This document shows positions 17,990 through 26,573 of a stretch of 64,000 nucleotides of DNA, piece by piece. The stretch comes from Ferrovibrio terrae_A (lineage in GTDB: Bacteria > Pseudomonadota > Alphaproteobacteria > Ferrovibrionales > Ferrovibrionaceae): the NCBI RefSeq assembly GCF_943372915.1, contig NZ_CALSAN010000020.1, positions 1 to 64,000 on the forward strand, written 5' to 3'. The position numbers were made by a program, and so were the translations under genes. Each line of letters starts with the position of its first letter. Position 1 is the stretch's first letter. A model generated the notes under the pieces. That model made no database searches. It was not told where the DNA came from and saw only the letters and a program-made list of their open reading frames with translations.

Positions 17990-20626
17990 TTACTGGGCCG
18001 GGCTGCCTTGCGAGGCCGTCTCGCTCGGCACCGGGATCGCAGCGGTCTTGCTCGGCGGTTTCGGCGCCGTGCTGATGAAGGCCAGGATCAGCGACGCCCA
18101 GTATGGCATCGACTGCGCCCACATCACGATGGCCCAGAGGCGGGCTTCGGGATCTTCGCCGCCCTGGAAATTCCACATGCCGATGCCGGCCAGCAGCAGC
18201 AGCACGGCAATCAGGGCTTCCTCCTGCGCCATGATCAGCGCCTGCACGACGGCGGCCTGGTCCTCATGCTTGGGCGTGCGGATGAACGGCAGCTTGGAGG
18301 TGAACAGGCCGTAGATCATCGCCTTGGCAATCGTATAGGTCAGCGCCAGGCCGGCGAGGCCGGCACCCAGCCGCTGGCGCAGCGTGCAGGGCACGCGGAT
18401 TTTGTAGAGCCAGAGGAACTGCGCCAGCTTGGCACCGAACACTGCCACCACCGGCAGCAGGAACAGCGCCAGCGGCAGCTCGAAATACTTCGGCAGGATC
18501 AGCACGCCCACGGTCCACAGCAGCGAGGCAATGGCAAACACCAGCCCCAGCGCATCGGCGAACCACGGCAGCCAGCCGGTGACGAAATGATAGCGCTGCA
18601 TCGGGTCAAGTTTGCGATCGTCGCCCGGCAGCATGTCACGCCAGTGGCGCTTGATGATCTGCACCGCGCCATAGGCCCAGCGGAAGCGCTGGCTCTTGTA
18701 GCCCGAGAAGCTGTCCGGCGTCAGACCATAGCCATAACGCTTGTCGGTATAGACCGAGTGCCAGCCGCCGGCGAGCAGGCGCAGGCCCATCTCGGCATCC
18801 TCGCAGATGCACCACTCGGCCCAGATGCCGACATGGTCGATGGCCGCCTTGCGCACCAGAGTCATGGTGCCGTGCTGGATGATGGCGTCGCGCTCGTTGC
18901 GCTGGACCATGCCGATCTGGAAGAAGCCGGCATATTCCCAGTTGATGAATTCCTTGAAGCGGTCGTTCTTCCAGTCGTAGTGATCCTGCGGTGCCTGCAC
19001 GAAACCGATATCGGCGCGGTCGAAATACGGCACCAGCGATTTCAGCCAGTCGGGCTCGACCAGATAATCGGCATCGATCACGCCAACGATCTCGACCTCC
19101 TTGTCGGTGTTGCGCAAGGCGAAATTCAGCGCGCCGGCCTTGAAGCCCTTCAGCGGCGAGACATGGAAGAAGCGGAATTTCTCCGGCCCGAGCTGCTGGC
19201 AATATTCCTCGACCGGGCGCCAGACCTTTTCGTCCTTGGTGTTGTTATCAATCACGAGCACTTCGAAATTCGGATAATCGAGTTTGGCCAGTGCATCCAG
19301 CGTGCGCTTCATCATCTCCGGCGGTTCGTTATAGGCCGGGATATGGATCGACACCTTGGGCCAGGCGCGTTCGACATCGGTGCGGAAGGGCAGGAAATGC
19401 CGCTGGCGCCGGTTCGACCAGATCACTTCGGAAAGTTCGAGCCCCTCCGCCAGCACCACCATGAACAGCAGCAGCAGCAGTGGCAGCAGCATGGCCCACA
19501 TCAGCGCGATGCCCGGACTCATATAGGTGCGCAGGCCGGAATCCACCACCATCACCAGCGCGCTGGTGATCACCTGGATCAGGGCGATAAAAAAGGTGCG
19601 GCCGGAGAAGCGCAGGTCGGACCAGCGTGCCAGGAACCAGGCCATCAGCGGCAGCGCCAGCAGGATCGAGGCGGCCGCCAGCTGCGGCCAGTGCGGCCGG
19701 TCGCTGACCGGACCCACCATGGGGAATTTCGGCGTGCGGTCGGCATTGAAGACACCCCAGTAGGCGCCGACCGAGCCTTCGATATTGCGCTTCCACGGCT
19801 GGTCGAAGGCTTCCTGGATGTAATAGTCGAGGCCACGCTGGTTGGCGATGTTGAGGAAGGCGCGCAGGAAGCCGGCCTGGCTGCTCGGGCTCGGCACCGC
19901 GTCACGACGGATGCGGCCTTCCGACGGCCAGCCGATTTCGGTGATCACCACCTTCTTGGTCGGGAAGGCGTCCTTCACCTGCTGATAGCGGCTGAGCGCA
20001 TATTCAACGGCCTTGTCGGGCGCTTGGCCCTCCCAGTAGGGCAGCAGATGGATGGCGATGAAATCCACCTCGCGGCCGAGCTGCGGATAGCGCAGCCAGA
20101 TGTCCCAGGTTTCCGGCGTCGAGACTTCGATATGCTTGCCTCGATTGGCCAGGCCAGTTCGCACCCGGCGGATATAGTCGACCAGATCCTGGATCGGCAT
20201 GTCGGCGCGCAGCAGCGTTTCGTTGCCGACCAGCACGCGGCGGATATTCGGCTGCGTCGCCGCGACCTCGATCAGATTCTTGATCTCTTCCTCGTTACGC
20301 TCCAGGCGGCCATCGAGCCAGCTGCCCTGCATCACCTCGAGACCATAGCGGCCGGCGATCTTGGCGATCTCGCCCTGGCCGTCCAGCGTCGAGTAGGTGC
20401 GCACCTGCCGCACCTGGCCAGCAAGGATCTGCATGTCCTGCTCGATCTCGGCCTCGGAGGGGAATTTGTTGGTGCGCGGATCCTGGTCGCCACGGAACGG
20501 CGAATAATCGATACCCGCGATCACCTCGCCCCAGGGGCGAGGTTCGATGGGGCGGTTCATGTAGGCCCAGCCGGCCAGATTGAGGATGGCGACGAGGAGA
20601 AGGACGAACAGTCCCGAATAGCGCAT
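17990..20626 (-). CDS. GH17-GT2 fusion, NdvB-like beta-glucan synthase
   Basis: An 878-aa inner-membrane protein. A signal-anchor (residues 5-21) leads to a periplasmic GH17 domain (~30-305) with catalytic E136 (VLVGNETLLR) and E230 (ITEIGWPSEG). Three membrane helices (~315-395) follow, then a cytoplasmic GT2 domain with VIDAD (D518, D520), CICED (D610) and QRFRW (646-650), the processive-synthase signature, and further helices to ~860. It would polymerise UDP-glucose and remodel the chain outside the membrane, as for Bradyrhizobium NdvB (about 102 kDa). The ATG at 20626 places the anchor at the N-terminus; GTG at 20644 is possible. It is probably made with the GH17 gene downstream. Confidence 0.88.
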   Translation of the reverse strand: MRYSGLFVLLLVAILNLAGWAYMNRPIEPRPWGEVIAGIDYSPFRGDQDPRTNKFPSEAEIEQDMQILAGQVRQVRTYSTLDGQGEIAKIAGRYGLEVMQGSWLDGRLERNEEEIKNLIEVAATQPNIRRVLVGNETLLRADMPIQDLVDYIRRVRTGLANRGKHIEVSTPETWDIWLRYPQLGREVDFIAIHLLPYWEGQAPDKAVEYALSRYQQVKDAFPTKKVVITEIGWPSEGRIRRDAVPSPSSQAGFLRAFLNIANQRGLDYYIQEAFDQPWKRNIEGSVGAYWGVFNADRTPKFPMVGPVSDRPHWPQLAAASILLALPLMAWFLARWSDLRFSGRTFFIALIQVITSALVMVVDSGLRTYMSPGIALMWAMLLPLLLLLFMVVLAEGLELSEVIWSNRRQRHFLPFRTDVERAWPKVSIHIPAYNEPPEMMKRTLDALAKLDYPNFEVLVIDNNTKDEKVWRPVEEYCQQLGPEKFRFFHVSPLKGFKAGALNFALRNTDKEVEIVGVIDADYLVEPDWLKSLVPYFDRADIGFVQAPQDHYDWKNDRFKEFINWEYAGFFQIGMVQRNERDAIIQHGTMTLVRKAAIDHVGIWAEWCICEDAEMGLRLLAGGWHSVYTDKRYGYGLTPDSFSGYKSQRFRWAYGAVQIIKRHWRDMLPGDDRKLDPMQRYHFVTGWLPWFADALGLVFAIASLLWTVGVLILPKYFELPLALFLLPVVAVFGAKLAQFLWLYKIRVPCTLRQRLGAGLAGLALTYTIAKAMIYGLFTSKLPFIRTPKHEDQAAVVQALIMAQEEALIAVLLLLAGIGMWNFQGGEDPEARLWAIVMWAQSMPYWASLILAFISTAPKPPSKTAAIPVPSETASQGSPAQ

Positions 20627-20850
20627 GGCCAAAGACTTAGACACGTATGCCCCAGGGCAGAATTGCAACGCGGCGCCGATGCGACCCGTGCCGGCCCGAA
20701 CGGCCCGCACCGTCTCCGGCAGGCAGTCTGATAGGCAGGCAATATGGCGGCTTTACGGCGAACGCCGGACTATACGGTGGGGCCAAAAAAGAGTCGAGGG
20801 GACGGCGGTTTATCCCCGCTGGGCGGCATGCGGCACGACTGGCGGGCGGT

Positions 20851-21327
20851 TCAGCCCTCGGACAGGTGGTCGAGCGGCAGCGCGCCGTCGGTCTTGATCG
20901 GCCGGATGACGAAATTCGAACGGATGTCTTTGACCATCGGCAGCGACAACAAGCGCTGGGTCAGCAATTCCTCGTAGGCCGCAAGATCGGGTACCACCAC
21001 CTCGGCGAAGAAATCCGCCTCACCCGACACCATATGCGCCGAGACAACCTCCGGGATCGCCTCCAGCATGCGCTGGTGGCTGGCGGCATTCTCGGCCGAA
21101 TGCTTCTCCACCTTGATATCGACATAGACGGTGAGGCCGAGTCCGACCTTGCGGCGATCCAGCACGGCACGATAGCTGCGGATATAGCCCTCGTCTTCCA
21201 GCCGCTTGACCCGGCGCAGGCAGGGCGAGGGCGACAGGCCCACCTTTTCCGCCAGATCGACATTGCTCAGCCGCGCGTCTTGCTGCAGGGCGGCCAGGAT
21301 TTTGCGATCAAGGGCGTCTAGGTTCAT
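20851..21327 (-). CDS. Lrp/AsnC-family transcriptional regulator
   Basis: A 158-aa regulator of the feast/famine type. An N-terminal helix-turn-helix (residues ~4-50, with LSNVDLAEKVGLSPSPCLRRV) is followed by a RAM/ACT ligand domain (~65-145). Such proteins sense an amino acid and control its transport or use. The ATG at 21327 is chosen over an in-frame GTG at 21336 because the conserved MNLDALDRKIL start follows directly. It is divergent from the EamA exporter at 21466, the classical arrangement for an Lrp-controlled amino-acid exporter, and a palindrome lies 10 bp upstream. The 224-bp gap between this gene's stop and the GT2 gene shows no recognisable element. Confidence 0.93.
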   Translation of the reverse strand: MNLDALDRKILAALQQDARLSNVDLAEKVGLSPSPCLRRVKRLEDEGYIRSYRAVLDRRKVGLGLTVYVDIKVEKHSAENAASHQRMLEAIPEVVSAHMVSGEADFFAEVVVPDLAAYEELLTQRLLSLPMVKDIRSNFVIRPIKTDGALPLDHLSEG

Positions 21328-21336
21328 ATTTGGCAC

Positions 21337-21351
21337 TATCTGCCTCAGATA
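21337..21351. promoter_or_regulatory. 15-bp palindrome, candidate Lrp-family operator
   Basis: TATCTG-CCT-CAGATA is a perfect inverted repeat with a 3-nt centre, located 10 bp upstream of the Lrp-family start codon. Lrp-family operators are typically about 15-bp palindromes. A related half-site GAGATA occurs at 21377-21382, 31 bp (about three helical turns) from the CAGATA arm, in the shared divergent promoter region. Confidence 0.45.
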
Positions 21352-21465
21352 CTGTCATTTATTGCCATATGTTGCTGAGATAATCATACAAACGGCAGAA
21401 TTCGCAAGGACATGCCGGCCGGTTTGCGGCCATCCTGTGTCTGCCGACCGCACCGGAGTCTTCCC

Positions 21466-22431
21466 ATGTCTGCCGACAGCAGCCTTGCCCCCTCCTCTCC
21501 CGCACCCGCCGGCCTGGGCGTCGCCGACCAGGGCCGGCTGCTGGGGGCCGCCGCCGCGCTGGCCACCGTGCTGCTCTGGGCGGGTGGCCTGGTCGCCACC
21601 CGCTTTGGCGTCACCGGCTCGCTGGCCCTGGGGGATGTCGTCTTCCTGCGCCTGCTGCTGCCGGCGCTGCTGCTGGTTCCCGTCCTGCTCCGCTTTCTCA
21701 AGACACCGGGCGGCACGCCGCGCGACGACCGGCGCCCCTTCTGGTTCATCATCCTGATTGCCGGTGCCGGCCTGCCCTTCATGCTGATCAGCAGCACCGG
21801 GCTGTTTTTCGCGCCCGCCGCCCATGCCGGTGCGCTGATGCCCGGCAGCATGCCGCTGTTTGCCGCGCTGTTCGCCGTGCTGCTGCTGGGCGAACGCTTC
21901 AACCTGCAGCGCCGCCTGGGCACCGGCCTGATGCTGCTGGGGGCCGTCGCGGTCGGCGGCTGGCAGGTGATCGACGGTACCGGCCAGGCCTGGCGCGGCG
22001 ATCTGATGTTCGTGCTCTGCGGTGCGCTCTGGGCCAGCTACACCATCGCGCTGAAAAAGACCGGCATCGGTGCATGGCAGGCTGCCGCCCTGGTCTATGT
22101 CACCTCGTTTATCCTCTATGTGCCGGTTTACCTTCTGTGGTTCGACAGCCGGCTGCTAACCGCGCCGGTGTTCGAAATCGGCGTCCAGCTGGTACAGTCG
22201 GTCGCCTCGGGCCTGCTCAGCATGGCGGCCTATGGCTTTGCCGTGCGCCGGCTCGGCGCCGCACCGGCGGCGGCTTTTGCCGCCCTGACCCCGGCGCTGA
22301 CCGCGCTGCTGGCGGTGCCGATGCTGGGCGAATGGCCCGAGCCGGTCACCTGGGCCGGTATTGTGGCCGTCAGCCTTGGCGTCGCGCTGGCCAATGGCGC
22401 GTTTTCCCGCTATCTTCCATCTAACCGATAA
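21466..22431 (+). CDS. EamA/DMT superfamily transporter (Lrp-linked exporter)
   Basis: A 321-aa membrane protein with ten hydrophobic segments in two EamA repeats. Repeat 1 starts near GAAAALATVLLWAGGLVATR; repeat 2 ends near VPMLGEWPEPVTWAGIVAVS. The ATG at 21466 is chosen because the hydrophilic N-terminus then has normal length. Divergence from an Lrp/AsnC regulator suggests export of an amino acid or related metabolite, as for other Lrp-linked EamA proteins. The aminotransferase two genes downstream may act on the same compound. Confidence 0.88.
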   Translation: MSADSSLAPSSPAPAGLGVADQGRLLGAAAALATVLLWAGGLVATRFGVTGSLALGDVVFLRLLLPALLLVPVLLRFLKTPGGTPRDDRRPFWFIILIAGAGLPFMLISSTGLFFAPAAHAGALMPGSMPLFAALFAVLLLGERFNLQRRLGTGLMLLGAVAVGGWQVIDGTGQAWRGDLMFVLCGALWASYTIALKKTGIGAWQAAALVYVTSFILYVPVYLLWFDSRLLTAPVFEIGVQLVQSVASGLLSMAAYGFAVRRLGAAPAAAFAALTPALTALLAVPMLGEWPEPVTWAGIVAVSLGVALANGAFSRYLPSNR

Positions 22432-22442
22432 AGAGGTTAGAT

Positions 22443-22820
22443 ATGTTCGATCATATTTCCATCGGCGTCCGCGACATCGGCCGCTCCAGCGCCTTTTACG
22501 ACGCCGCCCTCAAACCGCTTGGCTATACCCGGCTCTATGAAGGCGACTACGGCATCGCCTATGGCGCCAAGCAGCCGCAATTCTGGATCGACCGCACCGA
22601 CAGTCCGGTACCCGCCGACCCGAAATCCTGTTTCCATCTGTGCTTCCGCGCCGAGAGCCGCGCGGCAGTCGATGCCTTCCACGCCTTTGCACTCCGGCAT
22701 GGCGGCACCGATAACGGCCCGCCCGGCCTGCGTCCGCAATACACGCCGACCTATTACGCCGGCTTCATCCTCGACCCCGATGGTTATCGCATCGAGGCGG
22801 TGTGCTATTCTCCGGACTGA
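22443..22820 (+). CDS. VOC (glyoxalase/bleomycin resistance) family protein
   Basis: A 125-aa single-domain vicinal oxygen chelate protein. The metal-ligand pattern is visible as HISIGVRD at the N-terminus and GYRIEAVCY at the C-terminus, with CFHLCFRAESR in the middle. The length fits the small glyoxalase-like group of unknown substrate. It follows the EamA gene by 11 bp with a GAGGTT ribosome site, and the aminotransferase starts 1 bp after its stop, so these three genes form an operon. Confidence 0.85.
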   Translation: MFDHISIGVRDIGRSSAFYDAALKPLGYTRLYEGDYGIAYGAKQPQFWIDRTDSPVPADPKSCFHLCFRAESRAAVDAFHAFALRHGGTDNGPPGLRPQYTPTYYAGFILDPDGYRIEAVCYSPD

Positions 22821-22821
22821 G

Positions 22822-24012
22822 ATGCTCGAGCATATCGACACGGTTTTTGCCGCCACGCCATCGGCCCGCAGCGATGTCGAGATCTACCAGATGTGGGAGA
22901 TCTTCAAGGCGGTGAATGCGCGGGTGAAGGCCGGCGGCAAGGTGATCAGCCTGCTGGCCGGCGAACCCACCCTGCCGCCGCCGCAGGCCGCCATCGCCGC
23001 GGCACAGGCGGCGCTCTCCAGCGGCAAGCCACTGGGCTATACCGAGGCGCTGGGCATCCCGGCCCTGCGCGAGGGCATCGCACAGCTGTACAGGCGCCGC
23101 CACGGCCTCGACATTCCAGCCTCCCGCGTCGCGGTCACCGTCGGCACCTCGGCAGGGCTGATGCTCGCCTTCCTCGCCGCGTTTTCCGCCGGCGACACGG
23201 TAGCCGTGGTCGAGCCCAGCTATCCGGCCTATCGCGGCACGCTGAAGGCCATCGACCTGATCCCCTATCGCCTGACCACCGATGCCTCGACGGGATATCG
23301 TGTGACGGCCGAGATGATCGCCGCCCTGCCCGCGCATGTGAAAGGCGTCGTCGTCGCCAGCCCGGCCAACCCCACCGGCACCATGCTATCCGGCGCCGAG
23401 CTGCGCGCGATCTATGCCACCTGCCGCCAGCGCGGCCTGTGGCTGATCGTCGATGAACTCTATCATGGCGTCACCTATGACCAGCCGGCCGAAACCGTGC
23501 TCGCCGCCGGCGACGATGCCATCGTCATCAACGGCTTTTCGAAATACTGGGGCATGACCGGCTGGCGGCTCGGCTGGCTGGTGCTGCCCGAACGGCTGGT
23601 GTCGCGCATTGAGGCGTTGCATGGCAGCCTGCAGATTTCCGCACCGACGCTGTCGCAGATCGCCGGTGTCGCTGCGCTGGAAGCGGATACCGAACTGGCG
23701 CCCCGCGTTGCCGCCTATAAACGCAACCGCGATGCCCTGCTGGCGATGCTGCCGCGCTGTGGCATCACGCGCTTCGCCCCGCCTGATGGCGCCTTCTATC
23801 TTTATATCGATGTCGGCGACTTCACCGATGACAGCGTCGCCTTCTGCAAGCGCATGCTGGAAGAGACCGGCGTGGTGGCCGCGCCGGGCGTGGATTTCAA
23901 CACTGCCGACGGCCAGCGCTATATCCGGTTTTCCTTCTGCATGGATGCGGCCATCATCGACGCCGCCATCGAACGGCTGGAGCCGTGGTTCAGGGGCCTA
24001 AACCGACGCTGA
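22822..24012 (+). CDS. Aminotransferase class I/II (PLP-dependent)
   Basis: A 396-aa fold-type I aminotransferase. The PLP lysine is K241 in NGFSKYWGMTGWRLGW. Other marks are GYTEALGIPALREGIA near residue 72, SPANPTG at 180-186 and VDELYHGVTYD at 210-220. A much longer in-frame extension upstream overlaps the VOC gene and lacks family similarity, so the ATG at 22822 (CTGAGATG with the VOC stop) is taken. The amino-acid substrate cannot be deduced, but the operon with an Lrp-linked exporter hints at one amino acid being sensed, deaminated and exported. The last 23 bp overlap the convergent lipoprotein gene. Confidence 0.92.
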   Translation: MLEHIDTVFAATPSARSDVEIYQMWEIFKAVNARVKAGGKVISLLAGEPTLPPPQAAIAAAQAALSSGKPLGYTEALGIPALREGIAQLYRRRHGLDIPASRVAVTVGTSAGLMLAFLAAFSAGDTVAVVEPSYPAYRGTLKAIDLIPYRLTTDASTGYRVTAEMIAALPAHVKGVVVASPANPTGTMLSGAELRAIYATCRQRGLWLIVDELYHGVTYDQPAETVLAAGDDAIVINGFSKYWGMTGWRLGWLVLPERLVSRIEALHGSLQISAPTLSQIAGVAALEADTELAPRVAAYKRNRDALLAMLPRCGITRFAPPDGAFYLYIDVGDFTDDSVAFCKRMLEETGVVAAPGVDFNTADGQRYIRFSFCMDAAIIDAAIERLEPWFRGLNRR

Positions 24013-24400
24013 ACAGGGACGTGGCAAACAGCGGACGGTTGAAGTAGTCGTCATAGGCCGCGAGCCCCTGAGACCGCATGCATTGCGACACGCCGGCGTT
24101 GTAGCCGCTGTAATCATAGATCGGCCTGCTTTCCCAACGACAGACCTCCCGCTCGCGCCTGCAATTCTTGCCTTTCTTGTCGCAGCGGTCCCGTTCGGTC
24201 GTACATGTCTCATACCGCTCGCTACCCACTTGCCTGATCAGGTGACGATTCAGGTTTTGGCATTGCCGCCAGTCATCGTAAGCGGCATAGCATTGCTCCC
24301 TCTCCGGCAGTGACATGCAGTGGTATTGCGCGCAGCCGGGCAGAAATATCGCCAGCGCCAGCAGCACAGCGATACGGAGCAGAGGTTTGCCGGACAGCAT
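23990..24400 (-). CDS. Small cysteine-rich lipoprotein, unknown function
   Basis: A 136-aa protein with a lipoprotein signal: MLSGKPLLRIAVLLALAIFL then PGC, giving lipidation at C23. The mature part has eight further cysteines (28, 37, 47, 66, 73, 80, 87, 107), an even number consistent with four disulphides, and many Arg/Glu/Tyr. I do not recognise the family. The ATG at 24400 is chosen because the lipobox then falls at the right distance. Its end overlaps the aminotransferase gene tail-to-tail by 23 bp. Confidence 0.7.
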   Translation of the reverse strand: MLSGKPLLRIAVLLALAIFLPGCAQYHCMSLPEREQCYAAYDDWRQCQNLNRHLIRQVGSERYETCTTERDRCDKKGKNCRREREVCRWESRPIYDYSGYNAGVSQCMRSQGLAAYDDYFNRPLFATSLFSVGLGP

Positions 24401-24446
24401 GGTCGTCTCGGGCAGACATCCCTGCTTCAGCCGATCTTGCTGGGGC

Positions 24447-24477
24447 GGCGCGCCCGCCACGGGACGCGCCGGTTTTT
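24447..24477 (+). terminator. Rho-independent-like terminator reading rightward
   Basis: GGCGCG-CCCG (24447-24456) pairs with CGGG-(A)-CGCGCC (24460-24470) with a CCA loop and one bulged A, followed by GGTTTTTA. The T-run is on the plus strand, so it would stop transcripts from the aminotransferase operon that have read through the opposing lipoprotein gene. Confidence 0.5.
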
Positions 24478-24546
24478 ATCGGAAGCCTGCCGGATGCAAT
24501 GCTGTTGCTCGGCCGTGGCGGAATTGCGGCAGAGTTGCGCCCGGAT

Positions 24547-25740
24547 TTAGTCGAGCTGCAGAATCTGCCATTTCAGATAGGCACTTTCCGGCAGATGCGG
24601 ATGCACCGGATGGTCAGGGCCGGCGCCACCGGAATACAGGATGCGGCCAGTGCGGCCGGCCAGGCTGAGGCCAATCGCCACTTCCTTGCCAAAGACTTCA
24701 CCCGGCAGCAGATGCGCGCAGCAGGCGACGAACCAGATCCCGCCGGGCCGGACCAGCGGCGCCGCCAGCTTGGCCAGCTTACGATAGGCCTTGGCGCCGG
24801 GACCGAGATCCTTGCGGCTTTTGACGAAGTTCGGCGGATCGGTGACGACGATGCCGAAGCTCGCCTTCTCGGCCTGTAACTGCTCCAGCGCCGGGAAGGC
24901 CTCTGCTTTCTCGAAGCGGGCGATGCGCCCGAGATTGTTGTCCTTGGCCGCCTGCACTGCCTGGCCGATGGCGAGTTCCGAACGATCGATGCCGCGCACG
25001 CTTTTTGCCCCCGCCTTGGCGGCGGTCAGCGCAAAGGCGCCGGAGTTGCAGTAGACATCCAGCATCTCCTCGCCCTTGGCGAGGCCGGCGATGATCGCGC
25101 GTGCGCCGGCGAGATCGAAATACCAGCCGGTCTTTTGGCCTTCCAGCAGATCGAGTGCGATCCGCACGCCGCCCTCCTCCACCATGGCCGGCGCATCGTC
25201 CAGACTGCCGGCGGCAAGCCGGATCTCGGGCTGCAGCCCCTCCAGCGCGCGCACCGGCGTGTCGTTGCGCAGCACCACCGCACGCGGCTTCAACACGGTA
25301 TCCAGCGCTTCCAGCAGTACCGGCAGCAGATGCTCAGCACCGGCGGTATTGGCCTGTACACAGAGCACATCGCCATAGCGGTCGATGATGAAGCCCGGCA
25401 TGCCGTCGGCTTCGGCATGCACCAGCCGGTAATACGGACGATCGAAGCAGCGTTCCCGCAAGGCGAGCGCGGCGCGCAACCGCGCAGCGAGGAAACTGGC
25501 GTCGACCGCGGTCGCGGTTGTGCTCCACAGCCGTGCCGCAATCAGCGAATGGGCGTTGAAACTGGCGGTTCCCAGCGAATCGCCCTGGGCATCGACGAGT
25601 CGCACAAGGCTACCGGGTGCAACCGCCTTGGCTTCGGCGTCCAGTGCAATCTCATTGGAATACACCCACGGATGCCCACCCCTAACACGGCGGTCTTCAC
25701 GCGGTTTCACGCGCAGAACGGGCAACGTATTGAAAGTCAT
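24547..25740 (-). CDS. Class I SAM-dependent rRNA methyltransferase, RlmI-like
   Basis: A 397-aa protein with an N-terminal PUA-like domain (RRVRGGHPWVYSNEI, residues ~18-32), a linker domain and a C-terminal Rossmann methyltransferase (~200-395). The SAM region is MLDVYCNSGAFALTAAKAGA, and the catalytic region is VTDPPNFVKSRKDL plus FVACCAHLL, which holds the candidate catalytic cysteines. RlmI methylates a 23S rRNA cytosine (m5C1962 in E. coli). The ATG at 25740 is used rather than the TTG two codons upstream. It is divergent from the HIT gene with a 75-bp gap. Confidence 0.87.
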   Translation of the reverse strand: MTFNTLPVLRVKPREDRRVRGGHPWVYSNEIALDAEAKAVAPGSLVRLVDAQGDSLGTASFNAHSLIAARLWSTTATAVDASFLAARLRAALALRERCFDRPYYRLVHAEADGMPGFIIDRYGDVLCVQANTAGAEHLLPVLLEALDTVLKPRAVVLRNDTPVRALEGLQPEIRLAAGSLDDAPAMVEEGGVRIALDLLEGQKTGWYFDLAGARAIIAGLAKGEEMLDVYCNSGAFALTAAKAGAKSVRGIDRSELAIGQAVQAAKDNNLGRIARFEKAEAFPALEQLQAEKASFGIVVTDPPNFVKSRKDLGPGAKAYRKLAKLAAPLVRPGGIWFVACCAHLLPGEVFGKEVAIGLSLAGRTGRILYSGGAGPDHPVHPHLPESAYLKWQILQLD

Positions 25741-25815
25741 GGACAAATCCTCAGGACATCGGTATCAGCGCGGGACGGCATCGCGCCGCACAAAAAAGAA
25801 AGCGAACCTTAGTCG

Positions 25816-26226
25816 ATGTTCACCCTGCACGACCAGTTGCGCCGCGACACTTTCGCCGTCTGTCGCATGAAGCTTTGCCTGGTCCAGTTGATGAACGACA
25901 GCCAGTATCCCTGGCTCATCCTGGTTCCTGCCGTTGAGAACATCACCGAGATCGTCGAACTGAGCGAAAAGCACCGCAAGCAGCTGATCAACGAGATCGC
26001 CCAGGCACAGCGCGTGCTGCAGCATGTGTACCAGCCACACAAGCTCAATGCCGCAGCCTTGGGCAATGTGGTGTCGCAGCTGCATGTGCATGTGATCGCG
26101 CGCTTCCAGGATGATGGCGCCTGGCCCGGCCCGGTCTGGGGCAAACAGCCGCCCAAGCCCTATGACGATGCGGCGATGCGCGCCACCGTGGCCAAACTGC
26201 AGAACGCCTTCATCACGCGCGTCTGA
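25816..26226 (+). CDS. HIT-family nucleotide-binding hydrolase
   Basis: A 136-aa histidine-triad protein. The triad region reads QLHVHVIARF, with the first His replaced by Gln as in the diadenosine-polyphosphate-hydrolase-like bacterial HIT branch, leaving the central catalytic His intact. The N-terminal strands carry the nucleotide site. Small HIT proteins cleave phosphoanhydride or phosphoramidate bonds of nucleotides. The SemiSWEET gene follows after 17 bp on the same strand. Confidence 0.9.
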   Translation: MFTLHDQLRRDTFAVCRMKLCLVQLMNDSQYPWLILVPAVENITEIVELSEKHRKQLINEIAQAQRVLQHVYQPHKLNAAALGNVVSQLHVHVIARFQDDGAWPGPVWGKQPPKPYDDAAMRATVAKLQNAFITRV

Positions 26227-26243
26227 GCGCGTATATTGCCGGC

Positions 26244-26552
26244 ATGACGTCCGAATCGATTGAAACCATCGGCCTGATCGCCGGGGCCCTGACCACGCTG
26301 GCCTATGTGCCACAGGTGGTGAAGGTGTGGCGCAGCCGCTCGGCGCGCGACATCTCGCTCGGCATGTTCCTGCTGATGAATGTCGGCATCGCGCTGTGGC
26401 TGGTCTATGGCCTGCTGATCGGCTCGCCCGGCCTGATCGCTGCCAATAGCGTCACGCTTGGCCTCACCGCCGCCGTGCTGGTGGCCAAGCTGAAATTCGA
26501 CCGGCCGGGGAAAGTCTCCGCTGCAGAAACCGCCGGCTCGACTGGTCCTTAG
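26244..26552 (+). CDS. SemiSWEET-type sugar transporter
   Basis: A 102-aa protein with three membrane helices and one PQ-loop/MtN3 repeat. TTLAYVPQVVKVWRSRSARD carries the Pro-Gln motif at residues 23-24, and MNVGIALWLVYG holds the conserved Asn of the binding pocket. SemiSWEETs form homodimers that move sugars passively. The C-terminal ~20 residues are polar. It sits between the HIT and TAXI genes, with no sugar catabolic gene adjacent. Confidence 0.9.
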   Translation: MTSESIETIGLIAGALTTLAYVPQVVKVWRSRSARDISLGMFLLMNVGIALWLVYGLLIGSPGLIAANSVTLGLTAAVLVAKLKFDRPGKVSAAETAGSTGP

Positions 26553-26573
26553 GCCCGGCGTATAACCGACGGC

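Noticed and set aside
17091..19935. Repeated 23-bp identical segments as remains of a mobile element
   Set aside because: They fall at matching codons of paralogous GH17 domains, so shared protein ancestry explains them.
17300..20731. Very long plus-strand open frame (1143 codons) opposite the GH17 and GT2 genes
   Set aside because: It mirrors the codon structure of two clearly conserved minus-strand proteins; the frame is open because of high GC, and it has no recognisable domain.
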